From Woeseiaceae bacterium (GTDB taxonomy: Bacteria > Pseudomonadota > Gammaproteobacteria > Steroidobacterales > Woeseiaceae): a DNA stretch of 36,821 bases. The position numbers and the translations under genes were made by a program. The stretch covers positions 1-36,821 of the forward strand of contig JAQWSV010000100.1 of NCBI GenBank assembly GCA_029243005.1, read 5' to 3'. This document shows, one piece after another, positions 15,846-24,660 of this stretch; position 1 is the stretch's first letter; each line of letters starts with the position of its first letter. The notes beneath the pieces were generated by a model. That model made no database searches. It saw nothing but the letters and a program-made list of their open reading frames with translations, and had not been told where the DNA came from.

Positions 15846-17017
15846 CAACCCGGCGCAATATTCTCCATGTCGACATGGATGCGTTTTACGCATCGATCGA
15901 GCAGCGCGACGATCCGTCGCTGCACGGTAAAGCGATTGTCGTCGGCGGCCTGACCCGCGGTGTCGTGGCCGCCGCCAGCTATGAAGCCCGCAAGTTCGGC
16001 GTTCGGTCGGCAATGCCAATGCGCGATGCGATGCGCCGCTGCCCAGACCTCGTCCGCATCCCGCTGCGAATGTCGCATTACCGATCCGTATCGAAGGAAA
16101 TATTTTCCATATTTCATGAGTTCACGCCGCTCGTAGAAGGTCTGTCGCTGGACGAGGCCTTTCTCGATGTGACCTCGAGCCTGCATTTATTTGGCGACGA
16201 CGTGAGCATTGCACGAGAGATCAAGACTCGTATCCTGGATCGCACATCTTTGACGGCGTCGGTCGGCGTAGCACCAAACAAACTCGTCGCGAAGATCGCG
16301 TCGGATCTCGACAAGCCAGACGGCCTCACCGTTGTAACCACAGCCAATCGGCAGGAAGTGCTCGACCCCTTGACCGTACGAGTCATTCCTGGAATCGGGC
16401 CCGAAACACTCAGCAAACTGAATCGCGTCGGCATTTTCACGATCGCTGATCTGCGGCTTGCGGCAGATCGGGAGCTCGATTCGATTTTTGGCAGATTTAC
16501 GGAAAGAATGCGCGGCCGCGCCGCCGGCATCGATGACCGTCCGGTCGAACCATCACGCGCTGACAAATCGATCAGTGCCGAGGTCACCTTCGATACAGAT
16601 CTTGCGGAGCATAAGGAGATGCGGCGCGAATTGCTGCGTCTATGCGAACGTACCGCGAGCCGAATCCGTTCCAAAGACCTCGTCGCCGGTACCGTAAAGA
16701 TTAAGGTCAGACAGGCGGACTTCACGACCTTTAGCCGACAGTGTGCTCTGCGGCCGCCCGGCAACACCGCTGACAAAATATATGCCTGCGCCCTGCGCCT
16801 GTTGGATGCGTGGCTTTCCGAGTATCAGGGGGCAAACGTCCGTTTACTCGGCGTCGGTGGCAGCGATCTCAACAAGAACACGCAGCCGGATCTGTTTGCA
16901 CCACAGGAAGCGGAGGGGACCTCCCCGCTCGACCAGGCAGTGGATGACATTCGCGACCGCTTCGGTGACGAATCGCTGGCTCGCGCCGGCGCGATGGTTA
17001 CTGATCAAATAAGGTAA
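15842..17017 (+). CDS. dinB: DNA polymerase IV (Y-family)
   Basis: An error-prone translesion polymerase acting at stalled forks. The 391-aa protein has HVDMDAFYASIE (metal-binding Asp), VVAAASYEARKFGVRSAMP, the catalytic SLDEAFLDVT, SVGVAPNKLVAKIASDLDKPDG, an HhH segment VIPGIGPETLSKLNRVGI and the little-finger region from about 240. TQPDLFAP near the C-terminus (about 353-360) matches a beta-clamp binding motif (QxDLF), followed by a 30-aa tail. ATG overlaps the ispA stop by 4 nt, so the two are translationally coupled despite unrelated roles. I found no LexA-box dyad in front, and it probably depends on the ispA promoter. Confidence 0.95.
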   Translation: MTTRRNILHVDMDAFYASIEQRDDPSLHGKAIVVGGLTRGVVAAASYEARKFGVRSAMPMRDAMRRCPDLVRIPLRMSHYRSVSKEIFSIFHEFTPLVEGLSLDEAFLDVTSSLHLFGDDVSIAREIKTRILDRTSLTASVGVAPNKLVAKIASDLDKPDGLTVVTTANRQEVLDPLTVRVIPGIGPETLSKLNRVGIFTIADLRLAADRELDSIFGRFTERMRGRAAGIDDRPVEPSRADKSISAEVTFDTDLAEHKEMRRELLRLCERTASRIRSKDLVAGTVKIKVRQADFTTFSRQCALRPPGNTADKIYACALRLLDAWLSEYQGANVRLLGVGGSDLNKNTQPDLFAPQEAEGTSPLDQAVDDIRDRFGDESLARAGAMVTDQIR

Positions 17018-17049
17018 AATCAGGCGCACCAGTCTTTCGGTTCCGCAGA

Positions 17050-18702
17050 ATGTACACGAATTTCTTTGGTATCAACGAAAAGCCGTTCACGATAACGCCT
17101 GACCCGCGTTACCTATTCATGAGCGAACGGCATGGTGAGGGATTGGCACACCTAGTCTATGGCGTCACTGAGAGTGGCGGCTTCATCCAGCTGACAGGCG
17201 AGGTTGGCACCGGCAAAACCACGCTGGTGCGCACCCTCCTCGGGCAAATTCCGTCCGAGGTCGACATCGCGCTCATACTCAATCCGCAACTCACCGCGAT
17301 CGAATTCCTGATGGCCATCTGTGAGGAGCTGGGTATCGAACGGCCCAAGGAACGTTACAGCGCCAAGGCACTAATTGATGCGCTGAACCGCCACCTTCTG
17401 GAAGCACACTCGCAGGGTCGGCGCACCATCCTGTTGATCGACGAAGCGCAAAACCTTTCCGAGGACGTGCTTGAGCAGTTGCGACTGCTGACCAATCTCG
17501 AGACTGCCCGCCAGAAATTGCTGCAGATCATCCTGATTGCTCAACCCGAATTGCGCGAAAAACTCGCGCAGGAAAATCTTCGCCAGCTTGCTCAACGGGT
17601 CACGGGACGGTATCACCTCGAGCCCCTGTCCAACGAAGAAACCTTCAACTACATCGATCACCGGCTTCGGGTTGCGGGCGCACTAATCGAAATTTTCGAC
17701 AGTGCAGCCAAGCGCGAAGTCTATCGCCTGTCCGGTGGCGTACCGAGGATCATCAACGTGATTTGCGATCGTGCGCTGCTTGGCGCCTATAGCCAAGAAT
17801 CACGCACAGTAGACAAGACGCTGGTTCGCAAAGCTGCGTCCGAAGTGTCAGGCCAAAAAGTTAGGCCAGGCGCGATGCGCTGGCTGATGCCGGCACTCGG
17901 CGTTACCAGCCTGATATTCACAGGGGCAGTTCTGTGGGACAACGTTACCGGCAACACGCCGTTAACAGAATCAGCCACGATTACGGTTCCGATCGAAGAA
18001 CCTACCCAGACAGAAGCCGAGCCCGACGAGCCAGTACTGGAGGCAATACCCGAAGAGGCACCGGAGGAAGCGGACGCACCGGCGTTGGCAGATATCGATC
18101 AGCTATTCGCGAACTACCAAGGCTCGACGGGTTATACAACTTTGCTCGGATTGTGGGGTGTCGCCTATGATTCCGCCGCAGGTTCGGCCTGTGCGCAAGC
18201 CGAAGCGGCCGGTTTGCGCTGTTACTTCCAGCGCGGAAGCTGGGGAAACCTGCGGCAACTCGATCGACCTGTCGTGCTCACACTGACGAGCAGCGTTGGC
18301 GAGTCCTTCGATGTTGCGTTGACGGGGATTGACGATCAGTCGGCTCAGCTGGCCGTTGCCGATGGATACATCAACGTTGGCCTCGATGCGCTCACCAACT
18401 ATTGGCTCGGCCAGTTCCTGTTGCTCTGGCGTCCAGCCAATGACAACGACCAGCCCATCGGCCCCGGCATGGAGAGCGAGAACGTCCGCTGGCTTCGACA
18501 AAGCCTCGCGACTATCGACACCGGCTTCAATTCAACGAGTGGCAATCCCGACGTGTTTGACGCAAAACTCGAAGAACAGCTGATCGCCTTCCAGCGACAG
18601 CACCGCCTCCAAGCGGACGGGGTCGCAGGACAAAAGACGATCATCATCATCAATTCACTGCTGGCGGTCGACGACACGCCGCGACTCTCGTCGAACAACT
18701 GA
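17050..18702 (+). CDS. gspA: GspA/ExeA-type ATPase with peptidoglycan-binding domain
   Basis: In Aeromonas the ExeA-ExeB (GspA-GspB) complex inserts the type II secretin through the cell wall. This 550-aa protein has an AAA ATPase domain (1 to about 270; Walker A GEVGTGKTT at 50-58, Walker B ILLIDEAQN from 127, LTNLE sensor, LSGGVPRIINVICDRAL), a single transmembrane helix (about 278-298), an acidic Pro/Glu-rich periplasmic linker (about 305-350) and a C-terminal peptidoglycan_binding_1-like domain (about 465-540: VRWLRQSL, FQRQHRLQADGVAGQKT). The N-terminal MYTNFFGINEKPFTITPDPRYLF is diagnostic. It begins 32 nt after dinB, and gspB follows 10 nt later. No other type II secretion gene is in the window. 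Confidence 0.9.
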   Translation: MYTNFFGINEKPFTITPDPRYLFMSERHGEGLAHLVYGVTESGGFIQLTGEVGTGKTTLVRTLLGQIPSEVDIALILNPQLTAIEFLMAICEELGIERPKERYSAKALIDALNRHLLEAHSQGRRTILLIDEAQNLSEDVLEQLRLLTNLETARQKLLQIILIAQPELREKLAQENLRQLAQRVTGRYHLEPLSNEETFNYIDHRLRVAGALIEIFDSAAKREVYRLSGGVPRIINVICDRALLGAYSQESRTVDKTLVRKAASEVSGQKVRPGAMRWLMPALGVTSLIFTGAVLWDNVTGNTPLTESATITVPIEEPTQTEAEPDEPVLEAIPEEAPEEADAPALADIDQLFANYQGSTGYTTLLGLWGVAYDSAAGSACAQAEAAGLRCYFQRGSWGNLRQLDRPVVLTLTSSVGESFDVALTGIDDQSAQLAVADGYINVGLDALTNYWLGQFLLLWRPANDNDQPIGPGMESENVRWLRQSLATIDTGFNSTSGNPDVFDAKLEEQLIAFQRQHRLQADGVAGQKTIIIINSLLAVDDTPRLSSNN

Positions 18703-18712
18703 GCAGACGCAG

Positions 18713-19345
18713 ATGTCATTTATCCTCGACGCGCTGAAAAAATCAGAAACCGAGCGGCAACGACGGGATACGCCGGGTATCGCCAGTATTCCGGAGACCA
18801 GTCAGAAACCGAGCAATGCGCGTTGGCCATGGATCGTTGGGGGATTGCTCGTCATCAATCTCGTCGTTCTCGCGGCCATCATGATGCAGCCCGGACCGAC
18901 GCCCAGTCAGTCGGCCACGCTGACTGCCATACCAGCACCAGCACCAGCACCAGCACTGGAGACATTTCCGAATACCATCCGTGCAGCCAATCGCAGCACA
19001 CCGCCGTCGGTCACCGAACCCGCCGTGCGCAAAGTCAGTGAAGCGGAGGCGGTTGTCGAGATACAGGTGGGGACCGTCGCGGCACTGCCCGCGCCTGCCC
19101 AGCCCGTGATCGAGGGCTTGCCTACCTTTAACGAGCTACGGGTAAACGGCCAGTTACAGTTGCCGGACATGCACCTCGACATACATGTGTACAGTGATCA
19201 ACCCGCGGACCGCTTCATATTTGTCAACATGTCCAAGTACAAGCAATCCACGACTTTGAGCGAAGGACCGCATGTCAGCGAGATCGTGCCGGACGGCGTC
19301 GTGCTCGACTACATGGGAACGCGTTTCCTGCTGCCGCGCGAGTAA
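18713..19345 (+). CDS. gspB: General secretion pathway protein B (GspB/ExeB)
   Basis: Inner-membrane partner of GspA in secretin assembly. 210 aa: the typical N-terminus MSFILDALKKSETERQRRDTPGI (cytoplasmic), one transmembrane helix (about 39-61), a Pro/Ala-rich periplasmic linker including a PAPAPAPAP run, and the conserved C-terminal GspB domain (about 140-210) with LPTFNELRVNGQLQLPDMHLDIHVYSDQPADRFIFVNMSKY and DGVVLDYMGTRFLLPRE. It starts 10 nt after gspA and is followed by the FakA-FakB gene at 9 nt, so the three likely share one transcript. Confidence 0.9.
   Translation: MSFILDALKKSETERQRRDTPGIASIPETSQKPSNARWPWIVGGLLVINLVVLAAIMMQPGPTPSQSATLTAIPAPAPAPALETFPNTIRAANRSTPPSVTEPAVRKVSEAEAVVEIQVGTVAALPAPAQPVIEGLPTFNELRVNGQLQLPDMHLDIHVYSDQPADRFIFVNMSKYKQSTTLSEGPHVSEIVPDGVVLDYMGTRFLLPRE
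18931..18954 (+). repeat. Four tandem copies of ACCAGC inside gspB
   Basis: A 24-bp perfect hexamer repeat encoding Pro-Ala pairs in the periplasmic linker. Copy number could vary by slippage without breaking the frame, changing only linker length. Confidence 0.7.
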
Positions 19346-19354
19346 CGGACCAGT

Positions 19355-21187
19355 TTGACGGCCGACCCGGCAGCGCAATTTCCCCTGGGCGTCAGTGAGC
19401 TGGCCTCCGGGCTACGTTCCGGCATCCATCGCGTAATCCACCAGCAGGAGTTGCTGAACCAAATCAACGTTTTTCCTGTTGCCGATGGCGACACCGGTAC
19501 CAATCTGTGCCTGTCGCTGCGCGCAGCGCTCAACATGCTATTGCAACCCGGCAGCCATCAAATGGGACACTTTCTGGCTGGACTCGCCGATCAGCTGCTC
19601 GACAACGCCCGGGGAAATTCAGGCGCAATCGTCGCGCAGTTCTTCCAGGGACTGAGCGACTCGTCTGAAGATCTTGCCGAATTCACCGCGCAAAGCTTGT
19701 CTAACGCCGTCATCAACGGCAGTCGGTATGCGCGCGACGCGCTGACCACACCCCGGGACGGTACCATTCTATCTGTCATAGATGTATTTGCCCGCAGCCT
19801 TCATGCTCACGTACGGGAAGATCCGGGCACATCTCCGGGCGCCTCGTTCAAGCGGGCATTATCCGCAACGAAAAAAGCGCTGGCGCGGACGGAGTTTCAG
19901 CTGGACGTGCTAAAGAAGGCCGGTGTGGTCGATGCGGGCGCACAAGGCTTCGTTACGCTGATAGAGGGTGTGACGGAATATCTCGTCAACGGCGAGATAA
20001 CGGTGGCGCCGGACAGCGCCGCGACCATCAAAAGTACGATCATGAGCGACGCCGAAGTGCCCGCCGAACTCACATTCAGATACTGCACCGAGTGCGTCGT
20101 CACCGGCGATAATATCCATCGCCGCAAGCTTCGCGAACAATTATCCGTACATGGTGACTCGCTGGTACTTGCCGGCACTAAGCGCAAGGCGAAGATTCAT
20201 ATCCATGTGAATGAACCCGATGTGGTCTACTCGCTGGCAGGACAGCACGGCGAACTAAGTCATGTGAAGGCCGATGACATGCATCGCCAACGCGCCAGCA
20301 CCCGGGATCGACGACAGGGATTCGTAATCATTACCGATTCCGCTGCCGACATCCCTGACGAAGACCTAGAACGCCTGGACATTCACATGGTGCCCTGTCG
20401 CGTCCAGTTGGGTGAACGTAGCTACCTCGACAAGGTCAGCATCTCGACAGAGGAGTTCTTCGAAAAACTCGCGCGAAGTGCCGAACCCGCCACGACCTCA
20501 CAACCTACGCCTGGCGATTTTCGACGGCAATTCCAGTATCTCGCCAGTCACTTTGACGACGTCATTTCGATCAATCTCAGCTCGCAGGTCAGTGGCACCT
20601 TCCAGGCTGCAGAATCCGCTGCGACGAGAACCGACGCCAACGGGCGAATCCATGTGATCAATTCGCACAATGCCTCCGTCGGACAGGGCCAGCTCGCGGT
20701 CTTTGTCGCTGAATGTGCCGAAGCCGGCCTGGATGTCGATGCAACGATTGCCATGTTGAACAAGATCATTCCGCGAACCACCACCTATGCGCTCGTTCGA
20801 GATCTGCAATACGCTGTGCGCGGCGGCAGGGTTTCGTCAAGCCGCAAATGGTTCGCCGACTGGCTTAAGCTGACACCGATATTGCGTACGACCACTGATG
20901 GCCGCATCGTAACCAGCGGTGTTTTGCTGGGCCGAAAGGATGTGTTACCGGGGTTCGCGCGCTACGTCGCGCGACATGCCGGGCAGAATGGTCCGAAGCG
21001 CTTATCGATAGCTCATGCGGTATGCAAGGACGATGCTTTGGCCCTGCAGTCCATGTTGGAAGAGGTATTCCCTGAAATCGAGCGTTGCCATGTCACAGCG
21101 ATGGGTTCAGCAATTGGGGCACACGGCGGTCCGGGCAGCCTCATCCTATCGGTCCAGGACGCCCTGAACCCGAAAGCCACTACTTGA
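19355..21187 (+). CDS. Fatty acid kinase FakA fused to FakB (DAK2-DegV protein)
   Basis: FakA phosphorylates fatty acids held by the DegV-fold carrier FakB, making acyl-phosphate for phospholipid synthesis. Here both are one 610-aa chain. Residues 1 to about 205 are a DAK2 kinase domain (NVFPVADGDTGTNL, LLDNARGNSGAIVAQFF, TTPRDGTILSV, DAGAQGFVTL). About 235-305 matches the FakA central region, with RYCTECVV and KIHIHVNEP (Cys244, His282, His284, like the metal-site residues of S. aureus FakA). From about 322 to 605 is a DegV domain (VIITDSAADIP, TSQPTPGDF, INLSSQVSGTFQAA, VINSHNASVGQGQLA, DLQYAVRGGRVSS). The start is TTG 19355 with GGA upstream; no better start exists before the domain. It ends 8 nt inside the convergent yedK. 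Fatty acid kinase activity is inferred from family membership. Confidence 0.88.
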   Translation: MTADPAAQFPLGVSELASGLRSGIHRVIHQQELLNQINVFPVADGDTGTNLCLSLRAALNMLLQPGSHQMGHFLAGLADQLLDNARGNSGAIVAQFFQGLSDSSEDLAEFTAQSLSNAVINGSRYARDALTTPRDGTILSVIDVFARSLHAHVREDPGTSPGASFKRALSATKKALARTEFQLDVLKKAGVVDAGAQGFVTLIEGVTEYLVNGEITVAPDSAATIKSTIMSDAEVPAELTFRYCTECVVTGDNIHRRKLREQLSVHGDSLVLAGTKRKAKIHIHVNEPDVVYSLAGQHGELSHVKADDMHRQRASTRDRRQGFVIITDSAADIPDEDLERLDIHMVPCRVQLGERSYLDKVSISTEEFFEKLARSAEPATTSQPTPGDFRRQFQYLASHFDDVISINLSSQVSGTFQAAESAATRTDANGRIHVINSHNASVGQGQLAVFVAECAEAGLDVDATIAMLNKIIPRTTTYALVRDLQYAVRGGRVSSSRKWFADWLKLTPILRTTTDGRIVTSGVLLGRKDVLPGFARYVARHAGQNGPKRLSIAHAVCKDDALALQSMLEEVFPEIERCHVTAMGSAIGAHGGPGSLILSVQDALNPKATT

Positions 21188-21848
21188 TCGGTTCGCCCGC
21201 GGGGTCATTCAGGTCCGGCGATTCATTGCGGGCGTTATTGACTTTTCTACCCACCGGCCAGGCCTGGAACGCCGGCGCATTAGTCGCGACTTCCTCGATC
21301 AGTTCCATGTCGCCTCCCAACCAACGCAGCGCATTGTCGGGCTGCAGCACGACCGGCATCCGATGATGCAATTGCGACAGGTAGTCGTTGGCCGCCGTGG
21401 TCACTATCGTCGTCGTCTCCAATATCTCACCGGTTTCCTCGCTTTGCCAGTTTTCCCAGAGGCCCGCAAATGCAAACGGCTCACCGCTCGCGAGTGAAAT
21501 GAAGTATGGAATCTTGACGCTGCCCTCAGTGTGCCACTCATAGAAACCGTCTGCCAGAATCAGACAGCGGCGCTTGCGATACGCATTTCGGAAGGAAGGT
21601 TTCTCAGCGACGGTTTCCGCACGCGCATTGATCATGCGATTGCCAATCGAGGGATCCCTGGCCCAGAATGGCACAAGTCCCCAACGGAAACTCATTAGCT
21701 CCGCCTGCGCCTCTTCATCGTTCCGGATCGCTGCAATGTACTGGATTGGCGCAATGTTGTAGCGCGGTTTAACGTCGAGTGAACCACTGACGCCGAAGAG
21801 CGCCGCGGTCACCGCGGCCGGTGAATAAAAAGCGAATCGTCCACACAT
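21180..21848 (-). CDS. yedK: SRAP-family abasic site processing protein
   Basis: HMCES/YedK proteins form a covalent DNA-protein crosslink with abasic sites in single-stranded DNA and shield them. This 222-aa protein starts MCGRFAF, so Cys2 becomes the N-terminal nucleophile after Met removal. Other conserved parts are YNIAPIQ, FRWGLVPFWARD, RMINARAETV (Asn/Arg), CLILADGFYEWH (catalytic Glu) and LHHRMPVVL (catalytic His). Length is typical. It is convergent with the FakA-FakB gene (8 nt overlap) and lies immediately after yadH (1 nt), possibly in the same minus-strand transcript. Confidence 0.93.
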   Translation of the reverse strand: MCGRFAFYSPAAVTAALFGVSGSLDVKPRYNIAPIQYIAAIRNDEEAQAELMSFRWGLVPFWARDPSIGNRMINARAETVAEKPSFRNAYRKRRCLILADGFYEWHTEGSVKIPYFISLASGEPFAFAGLWENWQSEETGEILETTTIVTTAANDYLSQLHHRMPVVLQPDNALRWLGGDMELIEEVATNAPAFQAWPVGRKVNNARNESPDLNDPAGEPIK

Positions 21849-21849
21849 A

Positions 21850-22623
21850 TTACTCGCGAATTCCCACGCCGCGATTGAGCAGGGCTAAGTTCAGCGAGAA
21901 TAGCCCGACCACGAAGACGCTGACCAGCAGGTAGGCCCAGCCGATACTGATATCCGACGTACCGAGGATGCCGTAACGAAACGCATTCACCATGTAGAGA
22001 ATAGGATTACCGAGAGACACCTTTTGCCAGAACTCTGGCAACAGGGAAATCGAATAGAAAACGCCGCCTAGGTAGGTCAGCGGCGTCAGGACGAAAGTCG
22101 GGATGATGGAGATATCATCGAACTTCTTGGCGAATACGGCATTCATGAAGCCAAACAGCGCAAAAACGATAGACGCCAGGATCACCATCGAAAAGGTGAT
22201 CAGCGGATTTGCGATAGACAGCCTCGTAAAGAAGAGTGCGATGGCGGTCACTAGTGCGCCAACCATGAGGCCGCGCATGACGCCGCCAGCGACATGACCG
22301 ATGATAATGATGGCGTTCGACATCGGCGATACCAGCATTTCCTCGACATGCTTACCGAACTTGGCGCCGAAAAACGAAGACACAACATTGCCATACGAGT
22401 TTGTAATGACTGACATCATGATGAGTCCGGGCGCGATGTACTGCATGTAGTCGAAGCCGTCCATTACGCCGATACGGCGACCGATCAGGTTGCCGAATAT
22501 GATGAAGTAGAGCGTCATCGTGATCGCCGGCGGCACGATTGTCTGTACCCAGATTCGAACAACGCGGATGACTTCCTTGCGGACAAGTGTCTTGAAGCCA
22601 ATCCAGTTCACTCTGAAGTCCAT
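21850..22623 (-). CDS. yadH: ABC-2 type transporter permease, YadH-like
   Basis: Inner-membrane half of an ABC exporter. 257 aa with about six hydrophobic segments (about 27-48, 62-82, 107-130, 139-162, 170-193, 225-248) and the ABC-2 permease pattern: FKTLVRKEVIRVVRIWVQTIVPPAITMTLYFIIFG near the start, MLVSPMSNAIIIIGHV and PLTYLGGVFYSISLLPEFWQKVSLGNPILYMVNAFRYGILG. This strongly resembles E. coli YadH. The start is 3 nt after the stop of the ATPase gene, so the two form a pair. Substrate unknown. Confidence 0.9.
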   Translation of the reverse strand: MDFRVNWIGFKTLVRKEVIRVVRIWVQTIVPPAITMTLYFIIFGNLIGRRIGVMDGFDYMQYIAPGLIMMSVITNSYGNVVSSFFGAKFGKHVEEMLVSPMSNAIIIIGHVAGGVMRGLMVGALVTAIALFFTRLSIANPLITFSMVILASIVFALFGFMNAVFAKKFDDISIIPTFVLTPLTYLGGVFYSISLLPEFWQKVSLGNPILYMVNAFRYGILGTSDISIGWAYLLVSVFVVGLFSLNLALLNRGVGIRE

Positions 22624-22626
22624 GGC

Positions 22627-23559
22627 TCAGTTCCCGGTCCTGTTCGGCTGCTTGGCTTCGACGAGGCCCATGAACAATTCCTCAAGCCGGTTTGCCTTGT
22701 TGCGCAGGCTCAATACATTGATGCCTTTCTCATTCAGTGCATCGAAGAGCCCGTTCAGATCATCTCTCGCGTTGACGGTCACCTCGAGTTCATACGCATC
22801 AATAAGGCTGGTATCGAATCCATTCAAATCAGGCACTGCCGACAGCGGTTCACGAAGGCTCAGGACAAAGACCTCCCGCTCGAGCTTGCGTAATACAGTA
22901 CTCATACGCGCGTCCTCGATGATGCGACCTTCATCGATGATCGCCACGTGACGACAGAGATTCTCGGCCTCTTCCAAGTAATGCGTTGTCAGGATGATCG
23001 TCGTACCGGCTTTGTTTGTCTCTCGCAGAAATGCCCACATCGAACGCCGTATCTCGATGTCTACACCCGCGGTCGGTTCATCGAGTATCAACAGCCTGGG
23101 TTCGTGAATCAGCGCACGAGCGATCATGAGGCGTCGTTTCATACCACCGGACAGGCCACGGGCATCATTATTTCGCCGATCCCACAACCGAAGCTCTGTC
23201 AGGTACTTCTCTGCCCGCTGGAGTGCCGTTTTACGCTCAATGCCATAGTAGCCGGCCTGGTTGACGACGATATTTAGAACGGTGTCGAACTGATTCATGT
23301 TCAGCTCCTGCGGGACCAGACCGATGCAGGCCTTGGCCGCTTCCAGTTCTTTATCGATATCATGGCCGAATATCTCCACCTTGCCCGACGTCTTGTTGAC
23401 GAGCGATGTGATGATGCCGATGGCGGTGGTCTTACCGGCGCCATTCGGGCCGAGCAACGCATAGAAGTCGCCTGCCTCGACACTGAAGTTGATACCTTTC
23501 AGTGCTTCGATTCCACCTTCGTAGGTTTTTGCCAAGTTTTTTATGGACAGCGCGAGCAT
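22627..23559 (-). CDS. yadG: ABC transporter ATP-binding protein, YadG-like
   Basis: Cytosolic ATPase that powers the YadH permease. From ATG 23559 the protein is 310 aa: Walker A GPNGAGKT (37-44), a Q-loop VPQELNMNQFDT, signature LSGGMKRRL, Walker B LLILDEPTAGVD and switch His in LTTHYLEEAE, then a C-terminal extension of about 90 aa typical of YadG. The track start at 23715 adds 52 residues unlike the family (MLTEPVSPKV...), so ATG 23559 is preferred. A TATACA with a surrounding TTGTATACAA palindrome lies about 13-22 nt upstream, so the message may be nearly leaderless. Divergent from nudC. Confidence 0.92.
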   Translation of the reverse strand: MLALSIKNLAKTYEGGIEALKGINFSVEAGDFYALLGPNGAGKTTAIGIITSLVNKTSGKVEIFGHDIDKELEAAKACIGLVPQELNMNQFDTVLNIVVNQAGYYGIERKTALQRAEKYLTELRLWDRRNNDARGLSGGMKRRLMIARALIHEPRLLILDEPTAGVDIEIRRSMWAFLRETNKAGTTIILTTHYLEEAENLCRHVAIIDEGRIIEDARMSTVLRKLEREVFVLSLREPLSAVPDLNGFDTSLIDAYELEVTVNARDDLNGLFDALNEKGINVLSLRNKANRLEELFMGLVEAKQPNRTGN

Positions 23560-23570
23560 GACGTCGCGTA

Positions 23571-23580
23571 TTGTATACAA
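23571..23580. promoter_or_regulatory. TTGTATACAA palindrome / possible -10 of yadG
   Basis: A perfect 10-bp palindrome that contains a TATACA -10-like hexamer on the minus strand, just before yadG. No good -35 was found. Confidence 0.3.
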
Positions 23581-23670
23581 AGGTCGCCCGGCTAGCGCCT
23601 GGAACTTTCCATACTGTCCGCAACGTGAGGTTCGGGCACCGACGAGGTCTCTGCCGCGAGCTGCCAGTTG

Positions 23671-23688
23671 CCACTGGCCACTGGCCAC
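23671..23688 (+). repeat. Short tandem repeat CCACTGG (2.6 copies)
   Basis: CCACTGG-CCACTGG-CCAC in the 210-bp divergent yadG/nudC region. The GGCCACTGGCCA inside it is partly self-complementary. No function is evident. Confidence 0.5.
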
Positions 23689-23769
23689 CTTTGGAGAAAC
23701 CGGTTCTGTCAGCACGAGCTGGCGGAATGTGCCGTTGGCAGTAGACGATTTCGGTACACTCTAAAGTAC

Positions 23770-24651
23770 ATGAAGAACTTCAACGTTTTTGCCGGCGCCT
23801 TCGTGGATCGCTCCGGTCACCGACGACACGACCCGGACTGGCTGGCTCGCACGTTAAGAAGTCCGAACGCGCGCTTTGCGCCCGTCTGGTATGACAAGTG
23901 TCTGGTTGACGGCGATCCCCCTGGCGTGGCGCTGTTGCCACACGCAAAAGTCGATCCAGTGCTAGCGCCCGAGGAGTCGGTATTTCTTGGTATATTCGAA
24001 GGAAAGCCGGCGTTTGCTTTCGACATCGATTGCGAGAAGCCACCCTTCCCGGACAATGGCCAGTTCCACGATCTCCGATACCTCGGTAACGTGTTGCCGG
24101 TCGAACAGGCCAACCTCGTTGCCCATGCGATTGCACTGATTAACTGGCACCGACTGCAGAAGTTCTGTGGCTTGTGTGGCGAAGCGACTTTCGCCGTTTC
24201 GGGCGGCAATACCCGCCGATGTTCCGGTAAAGATTGCGGGGAGCAGATTTTTCCGCGTGTCGATCCGGCAATCATCGTGCTCGTGTCCCATGGTGAATAC
24301 TGCCTTCTCGGACGACAGGCGAGCTGGCCGGAAGGACGCTATTCAACGATCGCAGGATTCGTCGAGCCCGGTGAGAGCCTCGAGGACGCCGTCCGTCGCG
24401 AAGTTGACGAAGAAACAAACGTCGACGTGGATGCCGTGCAATATCACAGCTCACAGCCCTGGCCATTTCCCTCATCGCTAATGCTCGGCTTCACGGCCGA
24501 AGCCACATCGCGGGATATTCAGCTGAAGGATGGCGAATTGGAGGATGCGCAATGGTTCACGCGCAAGGAATTGCGATCCGGTTTTCCGAAACTGCCGTTC
24601 CGACTCTCCATCGCACGGTGTCTGGTCGACGGCTGGCTCGACGAGCATTGA
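23770..24651 (+). CDS. nudC: NADH pyrophosphatase / RNA deNADding enzyme
   Basis: Hydrolyses NADH to NMNH and AMP, and in E. coli removes NAD caps from RNA. From ATG 23770 the protein is 293 aa: an N-terminal variable domain, a zinc-ribbon with four cysteines (KFCGLCGEATF ... TRRCSGKDCGEQIFPRVDPA, about 143-170), the Nudix box GFVEPGESLEDAVRREVDEETNV and the NudC-specific SQPWPFPSSLMLGF just after it. The track start (23668) adds 34 residues lacking family resemblance. No clear ribosome site precedes 23770. NRDE/TANGO2 follows 9 nt later. Confidence 0.93.
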   Translation: MKNFNVFAGAFVDRSGHRRHDPDWLARTLRSPNARFAPVWYDKCLVDGDPPGVALLPHAKVDPVLAPEESVFLGIFEGKPAFAFDIDCEKPPFPDNGQFHDLRYLGNVLPVEQANLVAHAIALINWHRLQKFCGLCGEATFAVSGGNTRRCSGKDCGEQIFPRVDPAIIVLVSHGEYCLLGRQASWPEGRYSTIAGFVEPGESLEDAVRREVDEETNVDVDAVQYHSSQPWPFPSSLMLGFTAEATSRDIQLKDGELEDAQWFTRKELRSGFPKLPFRLSIARCLVDGWLDEH

Positions 24652-24660
24652 GCAAACACG

